Positions 19,432 to 28,006 of a stretch of DNA of 64,000 nt are shown here, one piece after another. The stretch covers positions 1 through 64,000 of the forward strand of contig JAJRPI010000019.1 of the NCBI GenBank assembly GCA_024280895.1, given 5' to 3'. The stretch is from Alphaproteobacteria bacterium. GTDB lineage: Bacteria; Pseudomonadota; Alphaproteobacteria; Rhizobiales; JAKIUO01. Position 1 is the first letter of the stretch; every line of letters starts with the position of its first letter. Below the pieces are notes generated by a model that saw only the letters and a program-made list of their open reading frames with translations, was not told where the DNA came from and made no database searches. The position numbers were made by a program, and so were the translations under genes.

Positions 19432-20946
19432 ATGAGCGATACCACTGCTTCGCAAACAGATTCCAAGAGTCTGTTTGCTGAACATGAGAAAATTCATCCG
19501 CTGAAAGTATCGGGCCTGTTCCGAAAAATAAAGTGGTTCTTTTTGATCAATATGCTTGCCGCATATTATATTGCTCCTTTCCTGCGCTGGGATCGCGGTG
19601 CTGATGCACCCAATCAGATGATCCTGTTCGACATTCCCAATCGCCGCTTTTACTTCGGTCCGGTCGAGATCTGGCCGCAAGAAGTCTATTATTTTACCGG
19701 CATTTTAATGGTCGCATCCCTTTTGTTATTTTTAACAACGGCGGTTGCAGGGCGCGTATGGTGCGGCTGGTGGTGTCCGCAAACCATCTGGACCGATATG
19801 TTCGTCGCCGTTGAACGCTGGATTGAAGGCGACCGCCGCGAACGCATTGCTCTTGATAAAGCACCTATGTCACTCGGTAAATTCACAAAAAGATTTATCA
19901 AACATTCCGCCTGGATGGTCATTGCTTGGTGGACAGGCGGCGTGCTTGTCCTCTATTTCGCGGACGCATATGAACTTGTCAGTGGCCTTACAAATGATGT
20001 TGCCATTTTCTTCACACATATTTTGACACTGCAAGTGCCTGGCGCTCCGGAACATCTAGGTGCCTGGATCTGGATCAGTATCTTTGCTGGCATCACCTAT
20101 CTCATGGCTGGGATCGCTCGCGAACAGGTGTGCATTTACATGTGCCCCTGGCCTCGTATTCAAGCAGCATTAACCGATCCAGAAGCGCTCAACGTCACCT
20201 ATCGCTATGATCGCGGCGAACCGCGAAATTCGGTCAAAAAATCTGTAAAACTTGCAGCAGCAGGGCAAGCTACAGGCGACTGTATCGAATGTAACCAGTG
20301 TGTCTGGGTGTGTCCAACGGGTACAGATATTCGTCTTGGGATGCAGCTATCATGTATTAATTGTGGGCTATGTATCGATGCCTGCGACAATATCATGACC
20401 AAGGTCGGACGCCCCAAGGGCCTAATTGCTTTTGATACAGATCTTAATATCGAACGGCGCATGAAAGGCGAGGAAAACAGTTTTAAGCCAGTACGCCCTC
20501 GTACCTTAGTTTACTTTTTTGCCATGCTCGCCTCAATCGTCATTATGGGCTGGTCTCTGGCCAACCGTACTGTTACCGGCATCAATGTCCTGCATGATCG
20601 CAATCCACTTTATGTGGAAGAAGGAGATGGCTCGGTCCGCAACGGCTTTACCATCCGCATGCTCAATATGGAACGCAAAATACGGCGCTTCACGCTAAAT
20701 GTTTCTGGCGTACAAGGCGCTTTCATCTCCAAGGTTTCTGAAGGAGTGTTTGTCTTTAAGAAAACTGATAGTGGCTCCTTTATTATCGATATCGGCCCGG
20801 ATACGACACGCGAACTTCGTGTTCAAGTCATCTTGCCCGCTAGCAACGCAATTCCAAAGTCAGAACCTTTGCTGTTTACAGCCAAAGACCTTGAAACAGG
20901 AGAGCGGCTCTCAAGAAGTGATTTTTTCAAAGGACCAGGAAAATAG
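19432..20946 (+). CDS. ccoG: Cytochrome oxidase accessory ferredoxin CcoG/FixG
   Basis: CcoG is a membrane iron-sulfur protein that reduces copper for cbb3 assembly. The 504 residues have about five helices, the CGWWCPQTIW segment, a second CPWPRIQ segment, and two cluster motifs: C284-C287-C290-C294P and C308-C311-C314-C318. The C-terminal 150 residues form an Ig-like FixG domain. AGGGAAGGG precedes the ATG. It starts the assembly half of the locus, in the standard ccoGHIS order. Confidence 0.97.
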   Translation: MSDTTASQTDSKSLFAEHEKIHPLKVSGLFRKIKWFFLINMLAAYYIAPFLRWDRGADAPNQMILFDIPNRRFYFGPVEIWPQEVYYFTGILMVASLLLFLTTAVAGRVWCGWWCPQTIWTDMFVAVERWIEGDRRERIALDKAPMSLGKFTKRFIKHSAWMVIAWWTGGVLVLYFADAYELVSGLTNDVAIFFTHILTLQVPGAPEHLGAWIWISIFAGITYLMAGIAREQVCIYMCPWPRIQAALTDPEALNVTYRYDRGEPRNSVKKSVKLAAAGQATGDCIECNQCVWVCPTGTDIRLGMQLSCINCGLCIDACDNIMTKVGRPKGLIAFDTDLNIERRMKGEENSFKPVRPRTLVYFFAMLASIVIMGWSLANRTVTGINVLHDRNPLYVEEGDGSVRNGFTIRMLNMERKIRRFTLNVSGVQGAFISKVSEGVFVFKKTDSGSFIIDIGPDTTRELRVQVILPASNAIPKSEPLLFTAKDLETGERLSRSDFFKGPGK

Positions 20947-20988
20947 GCTGATATTGCGCAAACTGGTGGCGATCTTGATCTTGACTAT

Positions 20989-21013
20989 GAGGGGGAGATA
21001 ATCTCTTCCCCTC
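20989..21013 (+). other. Hairpin in the ccoG-ccoH spacer
   Basis: GAGGGGGAGA (20989-20998) can pair with TCTCTTCCCCTC (21002-21013) across a short loop with a two-base bulge. No U-run follows. The 148-base spacer has no other gene; the hairpin may only stabilise or mark the mRNA. Confidence 0.4.
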
Positions 21014-21094
21014 CAGAACGAAATCAGAAAGATACCTCCCGCATTAGCAAGCTGTTTCAACCCAATGCCCATAATGTACAAGTAGGAACCAACA

Positions 21095-21577
21095 ATGATC
21101 AAAGAGCTCACCGGCAAACATGTTCTCTTCCTCTTCGTGGCGTTCTTCGGGATAATATTCGTTGTCAACGCCCGCCTGATCTATCTCTCACAATCGAGCT
21201 GGACCGGTCTCGAAACCCATGATGCCTATCGCAAGGGTCTCAAATATAACCAACAATTATCCAGCTCAGAAGCCCAAAATACCCGCGGCTGGACAATGAC
21301 ATTGGTCAAGGAAACAGGAGCCAATGGCGAACTGTTGCTCACAGCAACTCCCAAAGACAAAGCGGGAGAACATCTGAGTGGTTTGGCCATGTCGGTGGAA
21401 TTGAAACGCCCGACCCACGAAGGGATCGATAAGACATTCCCTCTCAAGGAAACTGGTCTGGGCGTTTACGCGGGACAGATAGATAAAATATCCCTTGGCA
21501 AATGGTATCTGTTTATCACGGCTGTCAAAGGCAGCGAGATTATCTATCGATCAAAAAATGAACTCTATCTGAAATGA
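21095..21577 (+). CDS. ccoH: cbb3 oxidase assembly protein FixH/CcoH
   Basis: FixH is a small single-span membrane protein required for cbb3 assembly. The 160 residues start MIKELTGKHVLFLFVAFFGI, with a helix at about 8-28, then the hallmark WTGLETHDAYRKGLKYNQ and a periplasmic beta-sandwich domain. The stop overlaps the ccoI start (ATGA), so the two are translationally coupled. The upstream sequence GTAGGAACCAAC contains a ribosome site. Confidence 0.94.
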   Translation: MIKELTGKHVLFLFVAFFGIIFVVNARLIYLSQSSWTGLETHDAYRKGLKYNQQLSSSEAQNTRGWTMTLVKETGANGELLLTATPKDKAGEHLSGLAMSVELKRPTHEGIDKTFPLKETGLGVYAGQIDKISLGKWYLFITAVKGSEIIYRSKNELYLK

Positions 21578-23787
21578 TTCCCTCGACGCAAAAACGCAAT
21601 ATTGCCGCGCAAAGACCGTCTACTGAAAAACAGCAATCGAGCAAACGCCGTCTTGACCTTGCTGTTGATGGCATCACCTGTCCCGCCTGCATGACGACCA
21701 TTGAACAAGGCATAGGCAATATGCCGGGCATTGGCGAGGTTGTGCTTAATTACACAACGCATCGGCTGACCATCGAAGGACATGAAGGCGTTCCTAATCT
21801 CGAAGCCGTCATCGGCAAGCTTGATCAACTGGGCTATAAGGGGCGCCCCTACGAATTAAGCACAGCTGGCCTGGCGCAGGTACGGGCCGAAAAACATCTT
21901 TTACGCGCTATGGCCGTTGCTGGATTTGCCTCTGCCAATATCATGATGATGTCGGTTGCGGTCTGGTCGGGCAACAGCTCTGGCATCGAAAGCTCCACAC
22001 GTGATCTGTTCCATTGGATATCGGCCATGATTGCGCTGCCTGCCGTCACCTATGCGGGGCAACCATTTTTTCTCAGCGCTTTTGCGGCCCTCAAAGGGCG
22101 TCATCTCAACATGGATGTACCCATCTCGCTGGCGGTCATCCTGGCGCTTGCCATGTCTCTCGCCCAGACCATTTCCCACCAGCCCGATACCTATTTTGAT
22201 TCTGCGGTCATGTTGTTGTTCTTTTTGTTGATCGGCCGTTATCTTGATTTACGCGCCCGCAACCGTACAAGAGACCTTGGACAAAATCTTATGGCGTTGC
22301 AAAAGCCAACGGTCACGAGAATAGCCAATGACAACACAATGCAAGAATGTCCCGTATCCCTCATTCAACCTGGCGATCGCATCCTTGTACCTATGGGGGC
22401 GCGCATCGGCATTGATGGGGTCATTTCACAAGGATCGAGCGAACTTGATACCAGCTTGATCACTGGGGAAAGCACACCAAGCACAAAAATCGTTGGTGAC
22501 AAGGTCTATGCGGGCACCCTTAATCTTGGCGCTCCCTTGCAAGTGATCGCGGATGCTGCGGGAGACAATACCCTGCTGGCGGAAATCAGCGCGCTCATGG
22601 ACAAGGCCATGCAAAAACGCGGGAAATATGTGCGCCTAGCCGACAAGGCTGCGTCTCTTTATGCCCCCGTTGTACATCTTGTGGCTCTGCTTACGCTGAT
22701 CGGCTGGCTGCTCTTGTCAAATGGTTGGCAACCCTCCCTGCTGGCCGCTATTGCCGTTTTGATCATTACTTGTCCTTGCGCGCTGGGCCTTGCGGTGCCG
22801 GTGGTTCAGGTAGTGGCGACAGGAGCTTTGTTTCGTCGCGGTATCCTAGTTAATGCGGGAGATGCGCTTGAGCGTCTTGCGCTAATCGATACCATTGTCT
22901 TTGACAAAACCGGCACCCTAACTGAACCAGATCCGGCCATTCTCAACTTAAAAGAGATTAGCAGTAATGATCTGCATGATGCCGCACGGCTTGCCCGCTC
23001 CAGTCATCATATTCTGGCCCGAGCCATCGCTCCTCATGCCAAACGCTCCGCGCTTATTCCTGACGTCAAGGAAATTGCTGGTAGCGGCGTCATGGGCCAG
23101 CTTGGCGGCCAACAATTGAGACTTGGATCGCAAGCGTTCTGCATGAATGACACCAGTGAGCAACAGCCCTCCCCCAACCCCAAAGAACAGCGATCCGAGC
23201 TATGGTTTCGCCGTAACAACGAGCCACCAATACGATTCCAATTTCATCAAGACCTCAAAGAAGACGCCGTTGAGACCATTCGTTCTTTACGCTCACTTGG
23301 CTTCAAGCTTGAGATCTTATCGGGAGATAATTCTGGTGCCGTTGCCAAAGCCGCGCAAACCCTTGGCATCGAGACTTTCAGATCGCAGGTCAAACCAAAA
23401 GACAAAATTGCTCATATAGAAAGCCTGCGTGCAGCTGGTGCCCATGTCATGATGATCGGCGATGGGCTCAATGATGCCGCTGCCCTGCAGGCCGCCAGTG
23501 TATCGGTTGCCCCAGCCAGCGCACTTGATATTACCCAAGGGGCGGCCGATATTGTCATCGTCGGCAATCAGCTAGGACCATTGCTCGCACTCATCACGAT
23601 TGCCCGCAAGGCCCGCAAACTGATCGTGCAAAATTTCTACTTCGCCGCGCTCTACAATATTGTTGCCATTCCACTGGCCGTACTGGGCTATGTGACCCCT
23701 TTGCTTGCCGCCTTGTTCATGTCTGGTTCGTCCATCGTCGTTACGCTCAATGCGCTTCGCGCTCAACTGATACGAAAGGAACAATAA
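21574..23787 (+). CDS. ccoI: Cu(+)-exporting P-type ATPase CcoI/FixI
   Basis: This slow copper exporter supplies copper to the CuB site of the cbb3 oxidase. The 737 residues contain an N-terminal metal-binding domain with CPAC at 36-39, the actuator TGES at 297-300, the membrane CPC at 400-402, the phosphorylation site DKTGT at 444-448, and GDGLNDAAAL in the ATP-hinge domain. There are about eight helices. It overlaps ccoH upstream and ccoS downstream by a few bases. The CPC motif and context favour copper over other metals. Confidence 0.97.
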   Translation: MIPSTQKRNIAAQRPSTEKQQSSKRRLDLAVDGITCPACMTTIEQGIGNMPGIGEVVLNYTTHRLTIEGHEGVPNLEAVIGKLDQLGYKGRPYELSTAGLAQVRAEKHLLRAMAVAGFASANIMMMSVAVWSGNSSGIESSTRDLFHWISAMIALPAVTYAGQPFFLSAFAALKGRHLNMDVPISLAVILALAMSLAQTISHQPDTYFDSAVMLLFFLLIGRYLDLRARNRTRDLGQNLMALQKPTVTRIANDNTMQECPVSLIQPGDRILVPMGARIGIDGVISQGSSELDTSLITGESTPSTKIVGDKVYAGTLNLGAPLQVIADAAGDNTLLAEISALMDKAMQKRGKYVRLADKAASLYAPVVHLVALLTLIGWLLLSNGWQPSLLAAIAVLIITCPCALGLAVPVVQVVATGALFRRGILVNAGDALERLALIDTIVFDKTGTLTEPDPAILNLKEISSNDLHDAARLARSSHHILARAIAPHAKRSALIPDVKEIAGSGVMGQLGGQQLRLGSQAFCMNDTSEQQPSPNPKEQRSELWFRRNNEPPIRFQFHQDLKEDAVETIRSLRSLGFKLEILSGDNSGAVAKAAQTLGIETFRSQVKPKDKIAHIESLRAAGAHVMMIGDGLNDAAALQAASVSVAPASALDITQGAADIVIVGNQLGPLLALITIARKARKLIVQNFYFAALYNIVAIPLAVLGYVTPLLAALFMSGSSIVVTLNALRAQLIRKEQ

Positions 23788-24011
23788 TGGATTTCGTATA
23801 TGTGCTTCTACCACTAGCACTTCTACTTGGATTTATTGGTCTTATGGCCTTTATGTGGACGTTGAAGTCGGGACAATATGACGATCTTGATGGCGCAGCC
23901 TGGCGCGCCATTATGGACGATGATCAAGAGCTCAACCCCAACTTCAAACAGCCGCCCAAAGACGAAAATAATCCACAGGCTCCTGTTGATAAACGCGATA
24001 CTCAGGCTTGA
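23787..24011 (+). CDS. ccoS: cbb3 oxidase maturation protein CcoS
   Basis: CcoS is a small single-span membrane protein needed to insert cofactors into CcoN. The 74 residues start MDFVYVLLPLALLLGFIGLM, a helix, followed by the typical FMWTLKSGQYDDLDGAAWRAIMDDD and a charged tail. The ATG shares one base with the ccoI stop. It is the last gene of the locus; the next strong terminator is about 500 bases downstream. Confidence 0.95.
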   Translation: MDFVYVLLPLALLLGFIGLMAFMWTLKSGQYDDLDGAAWRAIMDDDQELNPNFKQPPKDENNPQAPVDKRDTQA

Positions 24012-24510
24012 TCCCTGCCCGGCTATCAATTGCCTCTGGCGAAATTCTTATTTTCGTCTAATATAGGATCTATTGATAAGGCTCTACTCACCCTGTGTGA
24101 GGTGTTTCGATCGAGTAAGTCGTAGACATAATCTTGATCCTTAGCAATTATTTGGCTTTTAAGTGATTTCCGCAATTTCACTGACATCGCCGAATATTTC
24201 ATGGAAGTGCACGCCATGAAAACCCAGTACCGCGTATCAGTATCAAATTGTTGTGTAAAATTGTAAGTCGCGTAAGTAATTGTAAGGGCTGTTTTGTGCG
24301 TACATTATTACGAACAGCCTGAGTAAACAGAGTGGTATTTGTACCCATCAGTACGTAACGTAAAACTGTTGTACTTATGTAGTCCGCGTATTTTAAGTGT
24401 AGTAGGTTGTGTTTGAAACGGTCTTTTAAGACTTGTTCAAGAGTTCGTATTGAATTGTTCATGTAGTGGCATATAAAATATAATACCCACCCGCGCATGA
24501 TATCTAATAA
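24012..24510 (+). other. Unexplained region after ccoS, possible 3' UTR or RNA gene
   Basis: No convincing protein gene was found in this AT-rich stretch. It contains several small hairpins on the plus strand: GGCTGTT/AACAGCC with an inner CGTA/TACG pair around 24287-24319, GTCTT/AAGAC near 24421, and CTTG/CAAG near 24433. It ends at a strong terminator. It may be the cco 3' UTR or a structured non-coding RNA. A 99-residue minus-strand frame here lacks a ribosome site and starts next to the terminator, so I do not call it. Confidence 0.35.
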
Positions 24511-24546
24511 AAAGGACAGGGAACCGCGAACCCCTGTCCTTTTTTA
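24507..24546. terminator. Bidirectional intrinsic terminator
   Basis: An 11-bp perfect stem, AAAGGACAGGG (24511-24521) with its complement at 24532-24542, is followed by TTTTTTATTT on the plus strand and TTTTTATTAG on the minus strand. It probably ends plus-strand transcription from the cco locus or from an RNA gene just before it. Confidence 0.9.
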
Positions 24547-24640
24547 TTTGCTCCATTTTTCTTTTCTACAAATCCAGACATGTAATGTTTAATACTGCAA
24601 AACTCTGCACGCTCTTATTTCTTTGATGATCTGGAAAAGT

Positions 24641-24670
24641 AAAAAAAACCCCGCCATAAAAGGCGGGGTT
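24641..24670 (-). terminator. Intrinsic terminator, minus strand
   Basis: AACCCCGCC (24647-24655) pairs with GGCGGGGTT (24662-24670) across six bases and is followed on the minus strand by eight U residues. On the plus strand no U-run follows. It therefore ends a minus-strand transcript that begins to its right, where no conventional gene is present. A second perfect hairpin (GGTGCA/TGCACC, 24680-24697) lies just before it. Confidence 0.9.
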
Positions 24671-24713
24671 GTAAGTTGTGGTGCAAATGAATGCACCGGC
24701 TTGCGAGAGGAAG

Positions 24714-24800
24714 CTAGTCAAACAGAAAATTCTGCAGGATCGTCTGCCAGTAGAACCACATAAACCGCAAAGGGTTGATGATGATTGAGGCAGTATCCAT
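24714..24800 (-). CDS. Candidate 28-residue protein, FNR-box associated; function unknown
   Basis: The ATG at 24800 opens a frame of 28 codons, beginning MDTASIIINPLRFMWFYWQ and ending in QNFLFD. It is rich in aromatic residues and could associate with membranes. An ATATTA-type -10 element (minus strand TATATT, 24828-24823) and an FNR-like box lie upstream, and a strong terminator follows, giving a predicted transcript of about 175 bases. There is no clear ribosome site. In the same frame the open sequence extends upstream to a TTG at 24884 and includes a hydrophobic LDLLIILVLVAGF stretch, so a single-span protein of about 50 residues is the competing model. It may instead be a small regulatory RNA. 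I know of no matching family. Confidence 0.35.
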   Translation of the reverse strand: MDTASIIINPLRFMWFYWQTILQNFLFD

Positions 24801-24851
24801 TGGGAAACCAGCAACCAGGACCAATATAATCAGAAGATCAAGTGATCCGAA

Positions 24852-24865
24852 ATGACTTATATCAA
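24852..24865 (-). promoter_or_regulatory. FNR/FixK-like box upstream of the tiny minus-strand gene
   Basis: On the minus strand the sequence is TTGATATAAGTCAT, the same TTGAT-N4-GTCAT pattern as the box before ccoN. Its centre is about 30 bases from a TATATT -10 element, putting it near -42, the class II activator position. The remaining part of the gap up to 25078 shows nothing else recognisable apart from the start region of the next gene. Confidence 0.45.
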
Positions 24866-25078
24866 TAGATCGCAATATTCGCAATCATTAATATTTGGAT
24901 GTGACCTTTTGCGCATTCGGCGGCTTCCCTCTTCCAAAATAAGTCAGTTGGCCGATGATACATTACAAATGAGATATAATGGATTATTGAAGCCACCCTT
25001 ACCCTATTCGCCATAATTGAAACAACAAAATTGCAAAAACTCTGAACATTATACTAAAAAACCGGAGCCCTGACCGAA

Positions 25079-26320
25079 ATGCTTTCATATTACAAGATCT
25101 TTATCCATAGCTCGATGGTCGCTATATTGTTCTTTTCGCTGTCCGCGCCGCTCATGGCAGCGCCAAATCCCAAGCACAAAGCAATTACCAGCAATCAATC
25201 TGACCCAAGAACAGGCGAGCTCGAATATGAACGCTCGAAACGCTTACTATCGGCCATTGATGAGATATTAAAAGATGCCGCCACGATCCGTCAGGATGCC
25301 CGCAAGCTCCCCAGCAAACATGAGTTCTCTATTATCACCCCACCGTGGATCGAGACTAGAGAAGACCGCCAGATCAAGGTCAACAAGCTGCTGGATGCTG
25401 CTCTTGAAATTGTAACTGAGGTTCCTATTGTCGAACTACAAAAAAAGCTACGCGGCAACCGCAGCAATATCAAAAAAATGGAAGATCAAATCGCCCTCTT
25501 GCGCGAAAAACAGCTCGACGCCCCAACCGACGCGTTCCTCCCCGGCTACATCACCGGTACGGTTGCCTCAATTGATGAGAAAATCATCGATATCAAAGCC
25601 AGAATTGCCGGCAACAAAAAACAGATTCTCAAGATAAAAAAGGAAATTTCCAACGGGTTGAAGAAAAGTGGCGTGAAGATCAAGGAAGCTCAGCTGGATA
25701 TATTGCTTGGCAGCGTGATCGGTGGAGATCTCGTTAAACTTGTGGCAGCCTTTGAAGCCGCGCGGGCCATTAATGATCGTCTCAGCTTTTTAATGGATAA
25801 AAACGGTGAAACCCTGAGCGCCGCCCGGCGTTATTTCGCCATGCACGCGTCTTTATTTGCTTTGCTCGTGCACGCACAAGAGCTGGTCCTTAACAAAATA
25901 GATACTGTCTATCTGCCTCGCCTTGGCGCCATTATCAAAGATATCCGGCAAGCCAGGGGCGAAACCCACCAACTGTTACGCGCTCGCAACCGCAACGATC
26001 AGCGCAAGATACTGCAGGCCAATCTCAAGTCGCAAACTTTTTCTGAAAAAGTCGCCAAGACTTATCGCAACTATCTTTTGACCCAGCGTGATCAAATGTC
26101 CAAAGCACGCCAGCGCACTCTCAAGGATCTGCGTATTGCCGACAATACTTATCTCACAGTCGAAGCCAGTTTTCAGCTACGTTCCTTGATCAAGGATGCC
26201 AGTACCAGTTTTGAAGCGATCCGCAAACTAGAAGCGCCTGGGTTTGATAAAGTCTTTCGTAACAAAAACTTGAAGCGAGAGTTTGAAAACCTGACGAGCA
26301 AGTTGACACCTACATCATAA
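25079..26320 (+). CDS. Secreted coiled-coil protein of unknown function
   Basis: I do not recognise this 413-residue protein. It has a clear signal peptide (hydrophobic core VAILFFSLSAPL, likely cleavage after ALMA-type residues near 27), then a mostly helical, Lys/Arg/Glu-rich chain with heptad-like patterns at about 95-200 and 290-370. A less charged middle part (about 205-280) contains LLGSVIGGDLVKLVAAFEAA and SAARRYFAMHASLFALLVHA. There are no cysteines or enzyme motifs that I can see. GGAG lies 12 bases before the ATG. It stands alone, convergent with mgtE. A periplasmic structural or surface-related role is only a guess. Confidence 0.85.
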   Translation: MLSYYKIFIHSSMVAILFFSLSAPLMAAPNPKHKAITSNQSDPRTGELEYERSKRLLSAIDEILKDAATIRQDARKLPSKHEFSIITPPWIETREDRQIKVNKLLDAALEIVTEVPIVELQKKLRGNRSNIKKMEDQIALLREKQLDAPTDAFLPGYITGTVASIDEKIIDIKARIAGNKKQILKIKKEISNGLKKSGVKIKEAQLDILLGSVIGGDLVKLVAAFEAARAINDRLSFLMDKNGETLSAARRYFAMHASLFALLVHAQELVLNKIDTVYLPRLGAIIKDIRQARGETHQLLRARNRNDQRKILQANLKSQTFSEKVAKTYRNYLLTQRDQMSKARQRTLKDLRIADNTYLTVEASFQLRSLIKDASTSFEAIRKLEAPGFDKVFRNKNLKREFENLTSKLTPTS

Positions 26321-26327
26321 ATAAATG

Positions 26328-26436
26328 AAGGGTCCTGCCCTTTCGAACCCGCCAAAGGGCCAACCCTTTGCAAACCCAATTTATACAATATAGTGGGGTC
26401 TGGGGACTAGTCCCCAGTGCTGTCCGCAAGGACATT
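26328..26436. repeat. Cluster of short hairpins between convergent genes
   Basis: Four stem-loops follow one another: AAGGG/CCCTT (26328-26342), AAAGGG/CCCTTT (26354-26369), the perfect 18-base palindrome CTGGGGACTAGTCCCCAG (26400-26417), and TGTCC/GGACA (26421-26434). They fill the gap between the unknown secreted protein and mgtE. The GC-rich look differs from the surrounding intergenic DNA, suggesting a dispersed palindromic repeat or a two-way transcription barrier without U-runs. Confidence 0.55.
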
Positions 26437-26446
26437 CAATTCTATT

Positions 26447-27826
26447 TTATACTAGATAGATTGCCGCGAGGCCAAGGAAGGCGAAAAAGCCAACAATATC
26501 TGTGACCGTCGTTACAAATACGCTGGAGGCCAGAGCTGGATCCACTTTGCGATATTCGAGAAGCAGAGGGATCAAAATGCCGGCAATCCCAGCGACAAAC
26601 ATATTGACGATCATGGCGGCGGCAAGTACGCCCGACAAACGACTATTGCCAAACCAGAAATAGGCCACCAGCGCCATGAGCACGGCGAACACCAACCCGT
26701 TCAACAAGCCTACAAGCGTTTCACGCGTGATCACGCGCCCTGCATTTGCCGCTCCCAAATCACGTGTTGCAAGGGCGCGAACCGTTACCGTCATGGTTTG
26801 CGTGCCCGCGTTCCCCCCCATTGATGCAACGATCGGCATCAAGACTGCCAGAGCCACCATCTGCTCAATGGTCGCATCGAACAGGCTGATAACATAAGAA
26901 GCGATGAGAGCGGTTATAAGGTTTATAAACAGCCACGAGAAGCGTCGTAGAGCCGTGCGCATGACCGTATCAGCAAGGGATTCATCCCCGACACCAGCCA
27001 GCAAAAATATATCTTCCTGCGCTTCCTCGGCCATAACCTCTACAATATCATCCACCGTCACAACTCCGACAAGGCGGTGATCATCATCGACCACGGGCGC
27101 AGCCAGTAAATTATAGCGCTCAAATTGACGCGCCAACTCTTCCTGGTCCATTTCCACATTGATCAAGTGCCGCTCATCATCCATCAATTTCTTAATCGGC
27201 GTATCAAGCGAAGTTCGCAGCAAATCATCAAGGCTAACCGTGCCCTTTAGATGTAGCGATGGTGTCGTGACAAAAATCTCGGAAAACTGATCCGGCAAGT
27301 TCGCTGTATCGCGCAAATGATCGATGGTTTGTTCAACCGTCCAGAATGTTGGAACATGCACAAATTTTTGGCGCATGAGCCGTCCGGCTGAATCGTCAGG
27401 ATATAGTAACCCGCGGACAACGGCAGTGCGGACGTCATGGGGGACCTGATCGAGGATTTTCTGGCGCTCTCCGGCCTCCAGATCTTCCAAAAGATAAACG
27501 GCATCGTCGGTATCAAGTTCTTCAACGGCCTCGGCAATCTGCTGATTGGGCAATTGCTCCACCAGCTCATCGCGAACGGCTTCCTCAACCTCCACCAGCG
27601 TAGCGGGATTGAGCTGCGAACCAATAGCTTCAACAAATGCAAAGCGCTCATTTGCTGACAGATGCTCCAACAGATCCGCGAGATCACTGTCGTGCAGCCC
27701 TTCTGAAAGGACACGCACATTGTCGAAATTCTCGTCCTCAATCGCAGAACGCACGGATTTCACGAAAGAAGCTAATAAGGCTCCCTCCATGTCGCGAATA
27801 TATATATCTTGCGTTTGATTAGACAT
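26447..27826 (-). CDS. mgtE: Magnesium transporter MgtE
   Basis: MgtE is a Mg2+ channel-like transporter gated by cytosolic magnesium. The product has an acidic helical N domain (LHDSDLADLLEHLSANER and later repeats), a tandem CBS pair (about 135-260, with APVVDDDHRLVGVVTVDDI), a connecting helix and five C-terminal membrane helices including MPIVASMGGNAGTQT, the pore segment. I choose the ATG at 27826 (MSNQTQDIYIRDMEG), with GGGGTAG upstream, over an earlier in-frame ATG; this gives 459 residues. It is a single gene, convergent with its left neighbour. Confidence 0.96.
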   Translation of the reverse strand: MSNQTQDIYIRDMEGALLASFVKSVRSAIEDENFDNVRVLSEGLHDSDLADLLEHLSANERFAFVEAIGSQLNPATLVEVEEAVRDELVEQLPNQQIAEAVEELDTDDAVYLLEDLEAGERQKILDQVPHDVRTAVVRGLLYPDDSAGRLMRQKFVHVPTFWTVEQTIDHLRDTANLPDQFSEIFVTTPSLHLKGTVSLDDLLRTSLDTPIKKLMDDERHLINVEMDQEELARQFERYNLLAAPVVDDDHRLVGVVTVDDIVEVMAEEAQEDIFLLAGVGDESLADTVMRTALRRFSWLFINLITALIASYVISLFDATIEQMVALAVLMPIVASMGGNAGTQTMTVTVRALATRDLGAANAGRVITRETLVGLLNGLVFAVLMALVAYFWFGNSRLSGVLAAAMIVNMFVAGIAGILIPLLLEYRKVDPALASSVFVTTVTDIVGFFAFLGLAAIYLV

Positions 27827-28006
27827 ATCTACCCCGTGCGAAAACCCAACCACCCCCAACTGTTTGTAAATCATGCGCGCACAAATGCAACTGGTGAATA
27901 GACAACATTGTTAAAAGCCCCATTGACCGCCACCTATAGGGGAAGCTGTGCTTCTGACACCCGTTCCCAAGATCCCTCTAGGACTCAGACCACCGCATTG
28001 CATTTC

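Noticed and set aside
24199-24498. 99-residue minus-strand open frame after ccoS
   Set aside because: It begins right at the terminator, has no ribosome site, unusual codon choice and no recognisable motif; the region is better treated as non-coding.
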